From Rhizophagus irregularis (Eukaryota > Glomeromycota > Glomeromycetes > Glomerales > Glomeraceae), in the NCBI RefSeq assembly GCF_026210795.1, contig NC_089440.1, positions 3,844,001-3,908,000 of the forward strand: 64,000 nucleotides of DNA, written 5' to 3'. The position numbers and the translations under genes were made by a program. Below the pieces are notes generated by a model. It did no database searches. It worked only from the letters and a program-made list of their open reading frames with translations, and was not told the origin of the DNA. Shown piece by piece: positions 10,754-25,658 of the stretch; within the stretch, counting starts at the first letter, position 1, and each line of letters opens with the position of its first letter.

Positions 10754-11158
10754 AAAGCGGGTAGAATCACGTAATTTAAATTACTATAATTTGGTAAATT
10801 TTTTATAAACTAAAATTAAAATGAACTTGAAAATTATTAAATAAGTGTATTTCAACCTGCTCTGCAAGTTTATTTAGAGAGAAAAATTGGATTTTAAACA
10901 ATATTTTTGATTTTACATATGAGCAAATGAATTCTGCTGATTATACCTAAAAAAAAATAGATTAATTTTAATAAAATTGAAAAAGTTGAATAAATCGAAA
11001 ACAGTATTTTAAACTTCATTTTGTGATCTAAATAACCTTGCAGAACAGGTCAAAATGCACTTAATATACATTTATTTGGAAAGTTTTATATACTATATAA
11101 TAAAGAGTTTTATTTAAAAAAAAAAAAAATTTCAAAAGTCACATGATTCTACCTTGCA
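10754..11158. repeat. Inverted-repeat element (family C), short copy
   Basis: Left end gcgggtagaatcacgtaattt is matched by right end agtcacatgattctaccttgc in inverted order. Inside lie the inverted words caacctgctctgcaagtt and aaccttgcagaacaggt. The arms are related to those bounding 6362-9385. About 400 bp, non-coding. Exact ends are uncertain. Confidence 0.5.
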
Positions 11159-12849
11159 GAAAATGATAATAATCATATAACCTATGTTCATACATATAGT
11201 GTACAAATAGAAATAGCCAATTAATAAATAATAATAATTGCTACATGATATATAATTTAAACTATTTTGTAAAAAAATTTTATTAAAATTGCTTTATTTT
11301 TCATAAAATCAGATGAAAGCTGAAATTTTATGAAAGCTGAAATTTGGTAAAATTGCGGGAAAATTTGCCTGCAATTGCTTACAGTTTAAAGGATATAATA
11401 TAGTAATTAGTATTATTTATTTCATGGGAAGTTGGAAATAATAAGGTTTTTTTCCTAAAGGGAAAAACCCTATGTTTTCCTTTTTATGAAATAAATGGAT
11501 AATCTCTTAAAGTGTGTTACTCATTATTAAATATTAACTATTTTAAACTTAACTATTTTAAACTTAACTATTTTAAACTAAAATTAGTAATTTTTCAGCT
11601 ATCTATATGAGGTCTGGAAATAATTAAACGAAAATTCCCAGTCATTTATAAACTCAGCTAATCACTCGCAATTTTTAAAAATTAGTATAAAGGTGATCAT
11701 AAGTGACATACTATAGCATGACAGGAGATTATAGAGTTTATTTTATATTAATTTGAACCTAAAAATTTCCCATATACTGGTTATAGTAATTAGTAATATA
11801 ATTGTAATTATAAAAAGTTTTAAATACTTCAATAAAAAGCTAAACATGTAAGTATTTTTTTTTGTTCACAAATAATTTTTTCATACTTTCCAGTTTTATA
11901 ATTTTAAGATATTATTATTTAGTAATAATATATGGGATGTGATTATATACAGTATAAAGTAATTATAGGTAAGTCTAACTCTAATTTATAAAACTTTTGA
12001 ATGGCATTTAAAGAAATAAATTGGTAATTTTGTTTTACAAGACAAGTACTAGATTTCATATTTGAAATAAAAAATCACATAGTAGTTGTTTAAATTTAAA
12101 TTGATATTTATTTATACGAATACTATTCAAACCTGTTGTTATTTAGGTTCATTTATTTTGTCAATTTATTTTTTTTTATATATGCTTGTTATATTTTTCA
12201 TATAAAATTGAGATACAAAATTTGTTAACTCCTTTACAAAGTCATGTAAAACAATGTTTGTGACATAATATGCTAACAACATAACAACACGTAAACATCT
12301 TTATTTGTTACATGTAAAATATGTAAAATTGGATTCTATAAACTTAATTACACATTAAACATTATTTAAAAGATTATTATATAACTATTAAATAAGGGAA
12401 TTTTTTTAAGTTTTGTTTAATGATTCTTCAAAAATATAGAATTTTAAGAATTCATTACTTATGATGGTATTTTTTTTTTAATGAAGAAAATGGTATGTAT
12501 AAAAGAGAAGAAAAAATGTACAAAAGAGGAAAATATTAGAGTACATCCTCTTAAATTCATTAAATAAATTTTTTAAAAAATTAATGGATGGTTATTTTTT
12601 TTTGAATTGTTGAAAAATGTACACATTGTATGAATTTTTTTTTAATATTGGTTGAAAAAACTAACGTTAAAATTAAAAAAATTCTAAGGAAAAAGACAAA
12701 ATAAAAAATAAAAAAATGTTCATTTACGATTAAAAAAATTCCCGATTTATTTATTTTTTTGAAGACCCCCCCTGAGTTTGAAAAAGAATGTAAAATCAGT
12801 AAAAAATATGATAAAAAAAATCAATAATGCAACTTAGAAAATAAAATTT
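11159..12849. other. AT-rich spacer, no supported gene
   Basis: Only A/T-rich sequence with short tandem duplications (for example gaaattttatgaaagct near 11317, and ttaactattttaaac near 11525-11580). It forms the 3' flank of the eIF4G gene. Confidence 0.5.
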
Positions 12850-15800
12850 TTATCTCACAAGATCTTCGATATATTTGTTTATATCATCTTTATTTTTCTT
12901 TGGGAATAGCGATGTAAGATCAAATTCGTTTATTTTTTGTACATATTTTTGTTCATCCTATTTTATACAAAAATATATTAAAACAAAAAAACTAGTTAAA
13001 AAAATTTTAATGTACGAAAATAATATTAACATACCACATCATTTTTTAATGCCTTCGCATATCCTTTCACAATTTTATCAATTGCCATATCATCATCCAA
13101 AGGTTTAAGAAGTTCTATAATATCCCGAAAATCAAGTTCGGTACTAAATAACAATTGTCCTGTATAAGAATAAGCCATTGGAGCATCTGCACCAATTTCC
13201 ATCAAAAATTCTAAAGTAGCTTTAAAACCATCTTTAAAAGCATCATTATCACAAGTACTGGAGGATACAATTTCTTTGAACAATTTCATAACATCGTCCA
13301 CATCTTTCTGCTTTTTCTCGATCACTTTGTTTGCGAATGTTTCTATTGCCTTTGGATGGTATTCTACTGGAGTATCCTCTTTAAGGCAAGTGATGACCTC
13401 CTGAAAAATCATATAACCAGATTAATGTTTAGTTACAATATAGAGGGGGGCTTACAAAAATACACCTATATTAATTGCACATACTTGACTATCCAATATT
13501 GAAAAGTATTCTTCCATCATATTAACAATACTTTTACAGATCTTCTTTGAATCTAACTCTACTGTTGTTTGTGATGATGATGCCGACCCGGAAGTAGATT
13601 TAGATACCAATTTTACAGGCTCTTCAGATGTGAAACTCTTTGTACGTGGAGCTAAAATTAATTTTTTACGCTCTGTTGGTGGAGAGGGTTTTTGAGTGTC
13701 TGATGAATTTGATTCGGAGCTTTTCCTTCCCTCTGAGCTCTCTGAATTTAATACGCTATATATATTCGTTGTTGAATTCGCCCTATTAAGGCCAGGTTTA
13801 TCATTTGGATCTTTATTTTCATTACCCTTGGACCAACCTTTAGCCCCTCCTGATAAGCCTCCTAATATGCCTCCCGGTGCTAAACTGACGATTTTACTAC
13901 GATTTACTGATCCAAATTTAGTAAGGTCACCAACTTTTTCTTTATTTCTTTGTGATGAACTTCCAACGGTACTCCATCCATCTGGTGATTGTGTCATTCC
14001 TTTGTCTGATCGATGTTGACGACTTGAACCACTGCGCGACATTTGCTCTGACATCTTAGGCATACCTAAATTTGATTATGATTAATTAATAACAGTTTAA
14101 GTAAAAAGCTACCCTAATTTTAAATGAACTTACCTCTACCACCTGAACTAGTCGTTCGTCTCAGATACTCAGCCTCTTCTTTTTGTTTTGCGGCCTAAAA
14201 TTGAAAAAAAAAAGAATATTTATTTAATATATGTACTAAATATACGTATATTCTCTATACTATTTTCATTACATCTTCGTGAATTTCTGCGATCGTCTTT
14301 GGAGCATTAATATCTCGTCGTGGTTTCCAAGCGTTACTTCGTAAATCCATAACATCCTGAAAAAGAGAAAAAAAATACATAATAGATATTAGCAAAATAA
14401 TAAGAATAAATATTATACAAGAACAAAAATATTTACCATTAACATAAATTTTATGCGACTTGACAAATTTGGAAGCTTCGATATCTCCTCCATACGATCA
14501 AAATAAGATTCCATATATTTTTTTGCTTTTGCATGATCAAGTTGGGTCGATTTCATTTGTTCATGTGGATTTGGTTTGACATGATCAAGTTGTTCTCCTA
14601 CTGTATTCATTAATTTACATAAACTTTCCATTTCTTCTTCTTCAGGTGAGCCTTGAAATATTAATAATTTCTTTATACATTCATGCATAATACGTTCTGT
14701 AAGCATATTTAATTTAAATAGTTCGCCAATGAAACGTATTAGACCAAGGCCTTGTCTTTTAGCCCTTGCAGCTACATAATATTCATCTGACATCAAATCT
14801 GGTTCCCCCTTTTCATTGGAAGGCACTGGGACATTAACCTTCCAACCTTTCTCGAATTCTTCTTGACAACGATTAAGAAGATATTTTCTAAATAATGTAC
14901 CGCCTTGAACAAATTTACCCTCAGTGTTTTTGACATTTTCATCAACTATTTCAGGGTCGACTCTTTCCATCATCTTACGACAAAGCTGAGCATACATCGC
15001 ACAGAAATTTGATTCATCACAAGATTTCTCAAATATAAGACGAATTACTTCTCTTAATATACGTCCATCTCTTTCATCCCTCGATTTGTTTGCAAAATCA
15101 ATGATTTGATCTGATATAGAATCAAACTTTTCCAACGTCAATTTATTTAAAAGCGCTTTAACTTTACGTTGTACTGATTCAAAAGGTATGGATTCTTCTG
15201 ATTTAGGTAAAGGAGTACTACTATTTAAAATTTGAGGAACCCATCGGTTTTCTGTACGTTCAAGTGGTGCAACATGTTCTTGTCCCATATTTGATCCTTG
15301 CATTTGATGTGAACCTTTGCCGGTTCTTCTATTGTCTCTATTACGTCCACTAGGTGTACGACCTGGACTTGGAGGTGTCATTGCTGCAGTTGGTGGTAAT
15401 AATGTGCTTCCACTTCCAGTACGACCAAGTGCGGTTCGTCCAAAAATACCTGAAGCAGGCATTCCATTTCTCATCGAAGCGGCAAATCTTTCTTCACTTG
15501 TCTTCAAAGGAGTGAATTTAAATTCACCCATTTGAGAGAATTGAGATTGATTTGGACTACCCTTATGCAATGATGATGTTCTTGGACCGCTATTAGAACG
15601 TGTATTTGTTCTCTTCTTGTCATCTTTAGATTCTTCCATACCAATAGCTTCTAACGCAGGTAAATTTTCTGGCTTTTCTTTACAAACGGTCATAAATTGC
15701 ATGAGAAAAGTACGATCGTATTTAAATTTTCCTGGCTCAGCGTTAGAATTCAATTCTGGATTAGGTGATTTAATACCCTGTGGGTATTGTATAGAGCTTA

Positions 15801-18603
15801 AGTCATCAAGCATACGTGCACTACCAAGTGCACTAAGTGGTGCACTGGGAATTGCAGGTGCAGATGTAGTACGTGATAAATCTAATGGACCTGGCCGTTT
15901 CTTTTCTTCTTTCTTATCATCTTTTTTATCCAATGCTTCAGCTTTTTTCTTTTTTTCAGCTTCTTCTTCAGGTGTTGCTTTTGATTTAGGTTCTTCCTCT
16001 TCCTTTTTCTCAATATCTGCTTCTTTAAGAAGAGCTTTTTCTTCTTGCTCTTTAAGAGCCTTTTCTTCTGCTTCTTTACGTTCTTTTTCAATACGCTCCA
16101 CCGCCTCTAAACGCTCTCTCTCCTCTCTTTCTTCTTTTTCTTTGCGCTCCCGTTCTTCCTTTTCTTTTGCAATTCGTTCCAGCTCTAGACGCTCACGTTC
16201 TTCACGTTCTTTACGTTCCTGTTCCTCCTTTTCTTTTGCAATTCGTTCCAGCTCTTCCCGTTCTTCACGTTCTTTACGTTCACGCTCTTCTTTTTCTTTT
16301 ACAAGACGTTCCTGCTCTTCCCGTTCCTCCCGTTCTTTACGTTCTCGTTCTTCTTTTTCTTTTGCAATTCGTTCCAGTTCTAGACGTTCGCGTTCTTTGC
16401 GTTCTCGTTCTTCCTTTTCTATTGCAAGACGTTCTAGTTCTTCTCGTTCTTTCTTTTCACGCTCTTCACGTTCTTTGCGTTCCAGTTCTTCCTTTTCTTT
16501 TGCAATTCGTTCCTGCTCTTCCCGTTCCTCCCGTTCTTTACGTTCACGTTCTTCTTTTTCTTTTGCAAGACGTTCCTGCTCTTCCCGTTCCTCCCGTTCT
16601 TTACGTTCTTGTTCTTCTTTTTCTTTTGCAATTCGTTCCAGTTCTAGACGTTCTTCACGTTCTTTGCGTTCTCGTTCTTCCTTTTCCTTTGCGATACGTT
16701 CTTGTTCTTCTCGTTCTTTCTTTTCACGCTCTTCACGTTCTTTAATTTTTTCTGCAGGATCAACAATTGGGACAGCTTTTGAAACACCTTTATCATCGGA
16801 ACTAGGTCTGACTTCTTTATCAGATTCTTTGGTTTTTTTATCAGGAACAGTGGAAGGTGTTTCCTCTCTTTTGTAATTTTGCTGTTGTCGTTGTATATTA
16901 TTAGTATTGATCTGAATAGGAGCGTTTCTATTTGGATCAATTATCTGGATAGCTTTACTTGTTGGTTGCTTTTGAAAAGAAACATTATTAACTGGAGGAA
17001 TAGGCTGTGACATTGGTGGTGGGCGTTGTGGTACAAATGGTGGTATCGAATACATATTATGAGGAGCAACAGGATAACCTGTAGTATAGTCCATGTAATA
17101 CTAAAAAAATATAAGTGAAATATTAATATTATCAATAATAAAATTAAAATAATGACGAAACTAATAAAAATTAATAAAATAATATCTTATTAAATAAGAA
17201 AACCTACTACCCCTCGGTGGTTAGGATACATTTGAAACATATGTGGTGGTGGTCCAATGGGCATTGCACTTTGTTGTGTTGGGACAGGTTGTTGTGCAGG
17301 ATTTAAATGTGGGGATGGATGTTGTTTATCCCTCGGCCGATACATTTGTTGTATGGGTTTATGAGTATTATGATGTTGTGGGTGTCGAAACGCCGGATGA
17401 CCATGTTGATTCGTATGATTGGGAGGATGATGTGGCGAATGATGAGGATGAAATTGTGGTTGGCCATCATTTGATGATACGGTAGAAGATACCGAATCTT
17501 TACGATGATTTAATGGGGGATTATTATTATTAACCGATGCTGAAGATTGTTGATGAGGAGGAACGGCCGCAGACTGCTGTTGATGTATATTATTAGGTTG
17601 AGTACGGGCAGGTACTACAATGGATGTATGACCTGATTGCCCTACATTTCTATTATTTGAATCTTGAAATAATGGTGGAGCAGAATGTGTACGAGGTATC
17701 TCGTTCGCACGCGCAGATATTGATTTAGAAGTGCCATTACTATTATTGTTATTATTGTTATTATTTATATTATTAACTCCCGGACCAGAAGTTCCAACAG
17801 TAGTAGGTGTAGCTTGTGTTGCCTGTGTAGCTTGTGTAGTAGGTGTAGTAGTAGTATTAGTTGGCAACTATTTAAAAATATAAAAAATATATATAGGTAT
17901 ATAATAAAAAAAAAAGAAAAAGAAAAAGAAAAAAAAAATAACAATAGTAATTAATCTCCCTTCTTTTTTTTTTAAACTATATTATTAGATAAACTAAAAA
18001 CAGGCACAACCATTCTTTGAAGTACTTACCGATCCAAAAGTTGGAACTCCTTTTGTAGGTAAAGTCGTAGGAAGTCCACCACCACTTGTAAGCGTTTGAC
18101 TAGTTGAAGAAGGTAATGAAGATATTTGTGCGTTTGATGTATTTTTTATTGATCCAAATACAAGAGACGTCGCTATAAATATAAAAAAAAAAATTTTTTT
18201 TTTTTTTAATAAAACAAATAATAATTTTATGTATAATGAAAAGCTATATTATTATTAATTCATAAGTATACTTACGTGCAGTTTCCCAAGAGTGACCATT
18301 CGTTGGTAGTGTTACGCTGTTCTTCTGTTGTTTGATCGAAGCAGAACGACCAGTATTACCATTTCCCATAGTTGAATTATGCGGTGTCTGTGGCTTCGTT
18401 TGTGAGTTATTAATAGACTTTCCGTTAGCGGATGAAGAATAATTTGAGGATGTAGGAGGACCTGAAGCTTGATTTTGTTGAGACACCTGTTGGTGGTGGT
18501 GTTGTTGATTTTGATGGGATGGATTATTAGTGTGAGAAGCTTGTTTATTATTTTTTTGCTGCGCTGCAGCTTGGGCGTAATTTTTATTATTTGTTCGGTT
18601 CAT
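12850..18603 (-). CDS. Translation initiation factor eIF4G
   Basis: Scaffold of the cap-binding complex eIF4F, linking eIF4E, eIF4A and poly(A)-binding protein in the cytoplasm. Nine exons join in frame: 18603-18276, 18172-18030, 17867-17211, 17100-14437, 14356-14273, 14195-14134, 14065-13495, 13400-13035 and 12957-12850, giving about 1660 residues. The N-terminal third is Asn/Gln/His/Pro-rich. A block of roughly 240 residues (16745-16080) is almost pure Glu/Arg/Lys in KEKEERERKE-like repeats, probably a long charged helix. The eIF4E-binding motif YDRTFLM (pattern YxxxxL plus hydrophobic) follows near 15715. The MIF4G domain starts around FESVQRKVKALLNKLT and ends with the DVMDLR..W exon. An MA3 domain (SIVNMMEEYFS ... 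EVITCL) closes the protein. An in-frame ATG nine codons upstream (18630) is an alternative start. I prefer 18603 because the Asn-rich leader begins there. Confidence 0.93.
16080..16745 (-). repeat. Coding minisatellite in eIF4G (Glu/Arg/Lys repeats)
   Basis: Imperfect units of about 30-60 bases encode strings such as ERIAKEKEERERKE. They vary only between Leu/Gln/Arg and Ile/Leu positions. The antisense strand is therefore open in two frames over several hundred bases, which is an artefact of the repeat and not a gene. The copy number is likely to vary between strains (inference). Confidence 0.8.
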
Positions 18604-21474
18604 TTTTTTTGGGCGACTATAACATGACAAGATTCGTCGTTACAAATATTAAAGTTAAATAGCTGTATACCGTTCAGCGGTGCACGGCTGTTAAAAAATG
18701 AAATATTAAGTATTGAAAAAGTGAGAAAAAAAAAATCGATGATAAAAAAAATCGAAATAGAAAGATTGGTTAAATTTTTTTTTTGCGATAAAACCGATTT
18801 ATATTAAAACAGAACCCCTTTTTCGTCATCAGAAACCAAACTACCTATAGAAAATGATTTGTTAATCAATTAAAATAATTACTGCGGTTTCGAACATATT
18901 TAATTTTTTTTTTTTATTTTATTTTATTTTATTTTATTTTTCTATTGTTGTCTCTTAAAAACCATAGTTTCTTATTTAATTTTGATGAAAGACATTCCGA
19001 TGTGGAGACGTAAAACTTGAGATCTGATTGGACATTTGATTTATACAAAAGAAAATACAAGAAAAGAAACATGCTTTTAAATGATGGCCAGAACAATTTT
19101 TTTTTTTTTAACCTAAACATAAATAATGTGGTTATTGTCCTTAAAATTTATTTTTATTGCATCACATGATTGTTACACAATAAAATTTTTTTCATTATTT
19201 CAATTGTCTCCGATAATGGAAATTTGGGAAAGGGGGGGTCGTTTGATTGACGTCACTACATATTAACGTAACATCAAGTTTTTTGAGTTAAAAATAGAAT
19301 ATGCAGTCATTTGGTAAAAATATTATATAACTGATAAGTCATATATATAATATATAAGTCATATAAATATACGGTATATATATGTATATATAATAATATA
19401 TAGTATATAAAATATATAAAAATACCGTATATATATATATATTATTTATTTATTATTTATATACATAATATGTTATTACATTACGTTACAATATGTAAAT
19501 AAAATAATTTATTTATAGTATTGATTTAAAATAATTTTCAATGAAAATTTTCGTTTTTTAATTTATTATTATTTATTTATTTTTTTTTTTAAGGAGGAAA
19601 TGGAGAAGAATGTTTTAAAATGTTTTAAGAGTCGTTAGTATTTTTTTTTTTTTTTTTTATTATTATTATAATTTTTTTTTATTATTATTATTATTTTATT
19701 ATTTTATTAAAAGGTTTCTTGATGAATAATAAAAAATAACATTATGTTGCAAAATTGTTATTGTTTATCAAAATTATATAAATGAGGCGTTTTTTTTTTT
19801 CCATAATTCTATAAAAAGTAAAACAATATCAAAACAATATATTTTGTGGCTTTAAGTGAATAGAGGATTATCATTTCAAAAAATATATTTCATAATCTTA
19901 TCATATTTAGAAACAATAAAATAGTTTGAGATAGTTTTGTGTAATTTTAGAGTAATTGTCTACATTTTTTGACCAGAATTATTTAATCATGGATTAATTT
20001 TGTATAATTTTGAAATAATAAATAAATAAATAATATGAAACTGATTTATTTTCATAAGATAAAAAATTATTAATAATGACAAACATTTTTATTGTAATTT
20101 GTAATAATGTATACAACAAACAATAAAGTAATAATATTCAACTGTGCTATAGGTTGCTCATATCAAATTTTTGCACCTTCCTTTCATTATTCGTCCCGAA
20201 ACCTTATATAACAAGTCTTATATATATCGGGACCTCCGAATTGAAGGCTTAAAAATACTTATATCACATGATCATAAATAAGTCTTTTTTGATTTTTTAT
20301 CAAAAATAACCACACCCCCACACCCCACATTGATATAACTGCTTTATCTACACAATTTTATGCGAAATTCGGGGGTATAAGTGATCGCATAATTGTGTAA
20401 ATAGTGGACGATCAGGGGATAATTAACTTTTGTCTGGCGTTAATATATTTTCTTTTATGCTTTTATAGTAAATTCATTTTCAAACTAGACGATAAATTTT
20501 CGAATTTTATGCCCAATAAGTATATATTGGTAAAATAATATCACTTGAAGGGCCGATAGTCCCCGTAACCGATATCTGATATATTAAATATATTTAAAAT
20601 TTTATTTCTATTATGAGAGAACATATAATACACATATTTTTAATATTTTAAAGATACCTTATAAGTTATAATATCGAGTTTGACTATAATATGGTAGCTC
20701 AGGTTGAGCAATATTGTTACACAAAGCCCGCATACCTAAAATAGCGAAGAGAGAATAAAATTTTTTTATTTTTTATTTTATTTTATTTTTTTTCTCGTCT
20801 TTTTTTTTTTTTTTGTCTTGGAATTTTTTAACAAATTTTTTGATCTACACAATGCGTAAACCGTATCAACTGTTACATCACAGTTATTAAGTTACGTTAA
20901 CAAATAAAAACTGCACGATCGATTTAATTGACATTGACATGAAATAATGAATTAGATCATAAATAAGTTGGAAATTGATAGAATGAGTTTAAAAAAGGAA
21001 ATTTTAAATAGTTTTAAATACACGTGATTTCCCAAAGCTAAGAAATCATCGGATTTTCTTTCGATTTTTGAATTAATCCTTTTATTTTTAATTAATATTC
21101 CGCATAAACTTTTATCCAGCCGGTGTTTATTTCCAAATTCAGATAGATATGCAGATAGATATTAATTAAATAATGTTTTTTTTTTTATTCAACTACGGAT
21201 TGTTACTCAACGGAAATAAATATTCATTTTTTATCATATGCGCCGAAAGTTCGGTAATACTGTGACAATTATTTTTAAACCAAAAAATTTTTGTTTCTTT
21301 TTAAAAAAAATCTTTTTTTTTTTTTTACGTCTCTTTAAGTTCGGTCATACTGTGACAAAATTATTTTTAACCCAATTTTTGTTTTAAAAAAAAAAAATCT
21401 CTTTAAAACTGTAAAAAAAAAAAATTTTTTTTTTATTTTATTCCTCAAGTCTCTTAATAATAAAAAAAAACATA
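18604..21474. other. Long intergenic region between divergent eIF4G and the mannosyltransferase
   Basis: 2.9 kb without a supported gene. It contains many homopolymer runs, TA-rich microsatellites around 19330-19470 and ATT tracts near 19660-19710. A twice-occurring word, agttcggt(a/c)atactgtgaca, lies at about 21248-21268 and 21339-21358, just upstream of the mannosyltransferase start. It could be a duplicated promoter element (inference). No tRNA or other RNA gene was recognised. Confidence 0.45.
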
Positions 21475-22816
21475 ATGTGTATCCATATCAAATATTATGA
21501 ATATCGAATATCATTATCACGTCCAATAATTCGATTTTTAATATTATCATTAATATTATCAAGTTTATTAATTTTATATAATTGTTTTAAACCAACTATT
21601 CGTGATGATTTTTTTAAATATAAATATAATGATCCTTATAAGGATATCGATTTATTAATGAATTCTCGTATAAAAACAAATAAAGTAAACGCATGTATAG
21701 TTGTATTAGCAAGAAATAATGAATTATATCAATTAAAATCTTCTATGAGACAATTTGAAGAAAGATGGAATAAAAAATTTAATTATCCTTATGTATTTTT
21801 AAACGATGTAGAATTTTCTGAAGCATTTATAAATCAAACAAGTTCAATCACTCAATCTGAAACAAAATATGGTATTATTATTTTTTTTTTTTTACATACA
21901 TACATACATATATTACATATATTTATTATATATGCGTTTTTATATCTCTATTTCTCACTTTTTCCTTTCCTCTTTTTTTTTTACATAATATCTTAGCTGT
22001 GATACCGAAAGAAATGTGGAGTTATCCAAGTTGGATAAATCAAACAAAAGCTGCTGAAAATCGAAAAAAAGCAGAACAAGATCATGTAATTTATGGTGGA
22101 TCGGAATCATATAGACATATGTGTAGATTTAATTCAGGATTCTTTTTTAGACATCCTGCTTTACTTGATTATGATTATTATTGGAGGTTAGAACCTTCAG
22201 TAGAATTTATGTGTGATATTGATTATGACCCATTTTTATTTATGAAAAAGAATGATTTATATTATGGTTTTACTATATCATTATATGAATTTGAAGATAC
22301 TATACCAACACTTTGGAATACTACAAAAAAATTTATGAAAGAATATCCTCATTATATTAATGATGATAATTCTTTAAAATGGGTTACAAATGATGAAAAT
22401 AATTATAATTTATGTCATTTTTGGAGTAATTTTGAAATTGCAAATTTAAATTTTTGGAGAAGTGAACAATATATCAAATATTTTGAATATTTAGATAAAG
22501 AAGGTGGATTTTTTTATGAGAGATGGGGTGATGCACCAGTTCATTCACTTGGATTGGCATTATTTGTGAATAAATCTAAAATTCACTTCTTTAATGATAT
22601 TTCATATTCTCATCCACCTTATCAACATTGTCCCATTGATAAAGAATTTCATGAAAGTGGAAGATGTCATTGTAATCCTAATAAATCTTTTGGTAAAAGA
22701 AATTTTTTATTTATAATTATTTTTATTTATTTATTTATTTTTACTAATTATTACTTATTATTTAAATATTAGATACAGATTGGTATTCATGCACTGAAAA
22801 ATGGTGGGCACTTTAA
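21475..22816 (+). CDS. Alpha-1,2-mannosyltransferase of the KTR/MNT1 family (GT15)
   Basis: Golgi type II membrane enzyme that transfers mannose from GDP-mannose onto O- and N-linked glycans. Exons 21475-21871, 21997-22692 and 22773-22816 join in frame to 378 residues, close to the family's usual 400 or so. An N-terminal anchor (about residues 20-37, FLILSLILSSLLILYN) follows a short cytosolic tail. The luminal domain has the family landmarks VVLARN, FEERWNKKFNYPYVFLND, PKEMWSYPSWI, MCRFNSGFFFRH, YYWRLEPSVEFMCDI, FYERWGDAPVHS with its conserved acidic residue, and CHC near the end. The last exon adds DTDWYSCTEKWW. It is convergent with the phosphatase gene 297 bases downstream. Confidence 0.92.
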
Positions 22817-23113
22817 TCAGTATATTAAGATACTGTATATCACAAAAAATAATTATTTATTTAAGATTATATATTAAAAGTATTTTATTAATAGACTAAT
22901 AAAACTAATACTTCTTGATTTATGTTTATCAAATGTTAAGTTATTGTAATGTTGTAATTTATTATTAAGAATTCCCATTAAAACATCAATATTATTTAAT
23001 AAACATTTAAAATTTTTCTCTTCTTTGTTACAATAAAATAAATTTATCTTAAGGAATTAATAATTTACTCAATTGATGTTTTTTTTTTAGAACTAATTCA
23101 TTACTTATTTAAA

Positions 23114-24071
<958 letters not shown>

Positions 24072-24544
24072 ATTAACAAAGTTAAAAGTTAAAAAAGAAG
24101 ACGACTTTTTTGAAGCATAGTAGGAATTTATTCCCTGATTTAGTGACACAAACTGCGAACTCGTGAACACGTGAAACTCATATTTGACTAATGACCAAAT
24201 ATTTGAAATTAGCACTATAACAGTATAACTCACTTATTGGATGGTCTTCGACCGACCTAACCTCTATCAAATAACTAACCATTTTAAAGTATAATTTTTT
24301 AAACGAATTGGATCTATATCGGAGATTCGGAGTATTGATTTTGTATATAACGTTTATGCGATGTAACTAAAAATATATTTGTGGCAGTGTCGACATTATT
24401 ATATAAGAAAACGACTTTCCAAATTTAGAGATCAAAATATATTTATGGTGACGCTTGTAGCTTGCTGCGCAGAGATTTTAGTCGTATATATTACTATTAC
24501 ATCAGACATTCTCTAAAAATTTTCATTACTAAAAACACTTAATT
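24072..24544. promoter_or_regulatory. Shared divergent promoter region, phosphatase and t-SNARE
   Basis: 473 bases separate two start codons pointing away from each other. It is GC-richer than the surrounding introns. No clear TATA box or operator could be assigned to either gene. Confidence 0.4.
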
Positions 24545-25658
24545 ATGGACGATTATCGCCGTTACCGTCAAAGCGACAATTCTGCAAAGAACGAGCTTTT
24601 TAAGGGAGCTACCAATAACCAATATCCTCCTCAAGGTTACCCACCACCTTACCAACAACAACAACCTTATGGTGGTTACCAACAACAACAACCTTATGGT
24701 GGTTATCAACAACAACAACCTTATGGTGGTTATCAACAACCGTACGGTCAACAACAAGAAACTGAGGAAGATGTCGAAGAAATTAAATCTCAAATTCACA
24801 GCGTTAAACAAGATTCTGTAAACTCGACTTTGAAATCGTTACAGATGATTGAACAAGCTGAACGAGCAGGACAAAATACTTTAAATAAACTTGGTGAACA
24901 AACTCGTAAGTAGGAATTTTAATATTAACATTTTCGAATATACCAAGTAACTTCTTTTAAATCATACACAGATCGTATAAATTATACTGAAACTCAATTG
25001 GATCTCGCTGATGCACATGCTGAGATAGCATCCGAACAAGCCAATAAACTTAAAAAGGTCAGTATTTGATCTGAAATAATAAATTATTTTGTATAAATTA
25101 CAATGTTTAAAATTGATTCGATCCCAATTAGGTCAACGGTTCTATGTTTGGTTTTGACGTAAGTAATCCATTCACCAAAGGGAAACGCGAAGCTAAGGAA
25201 TTAGCACGTGTTCAAGCTATGCAAGAAGAACAAAGAGCTAGTCGTGAAAATATGAGAGTCGGTAATTGGCAATCACAACAAAGAATTAACTCAGCATTGA
25301 AACAAGGCCAGAATTCATCTAGTTATAAGCCTGGAAAGTCCTCACAAGAACATAGAGGTAGATTTCAGTTCGAAGCTGATGATGAAGATAATAGAATGGA
25401 GGACCAATTGGATAATAATTTAGATCAAATTTCAGCCGGGTTAACCAGATTAAACGGCATGGTATGTCTATCGTTAACATTTGATACATATATATATACA
25501 TATGTCATTAATTAATTGTTAACTTGTTCTTTTAGGCTATCGCAACTGGCCAGGAAATAAAGAGCCAAAATGAAACTTTGGATAGAATTTCCGCGAAAAC
25601 TAAAGATGTGGATGATTCTATTGTCAAAACAACTTATTCATTAAAGAAAATTAGATAA
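24545..25658 (+). CDS. Sec9/SNAP-25-like t-SNARE
   Basis: Plasma-membrane Qbc-SNARE for fusion of secretory vesicles, acting with syntaxin and synaptobrevin. Exons 24545-24905, 24972-25057, 25132-25461 and 25536-25658 give 299 residues. The N-terminus (residues about 30-75) is a Gln/Tyr/Gly/Pro repeat with three near-identical PYGGYQQQQ units. The first SNARE helix follows (VNSTLKSLQMIEQAERAG..TLNKLGEQT), with the zero-layer Gln in the EQAERAG segment. The second helix runs from MEDQLDNNLDQISAGL to the C-terminus, with Gln in ATGQEI. A basic linker with NPF lies between them. There is no cysteine palmitoylation cluster, as in yeast Sec9. It ends only 17 residues after the last heptads. Confidence 0.9.

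Noticed and set aside
15617-16876. A 419-codon plus-strand open frame rich in Ser/Arg, and a second Leu/Val/Pro-rich one at 16167-16745
   Set aside because: Both lie antisense to the Glu/Lys/Arg repeat of eIF4G. The composition is dictated by the repeat, and there is no domain or splice support.
18929-19120. Short minus-strand open frame with Lys/Phe/Leu-rich peptide
   Set aside because: Low complexity, in homopolymer-rich spacer, no signals or domain.
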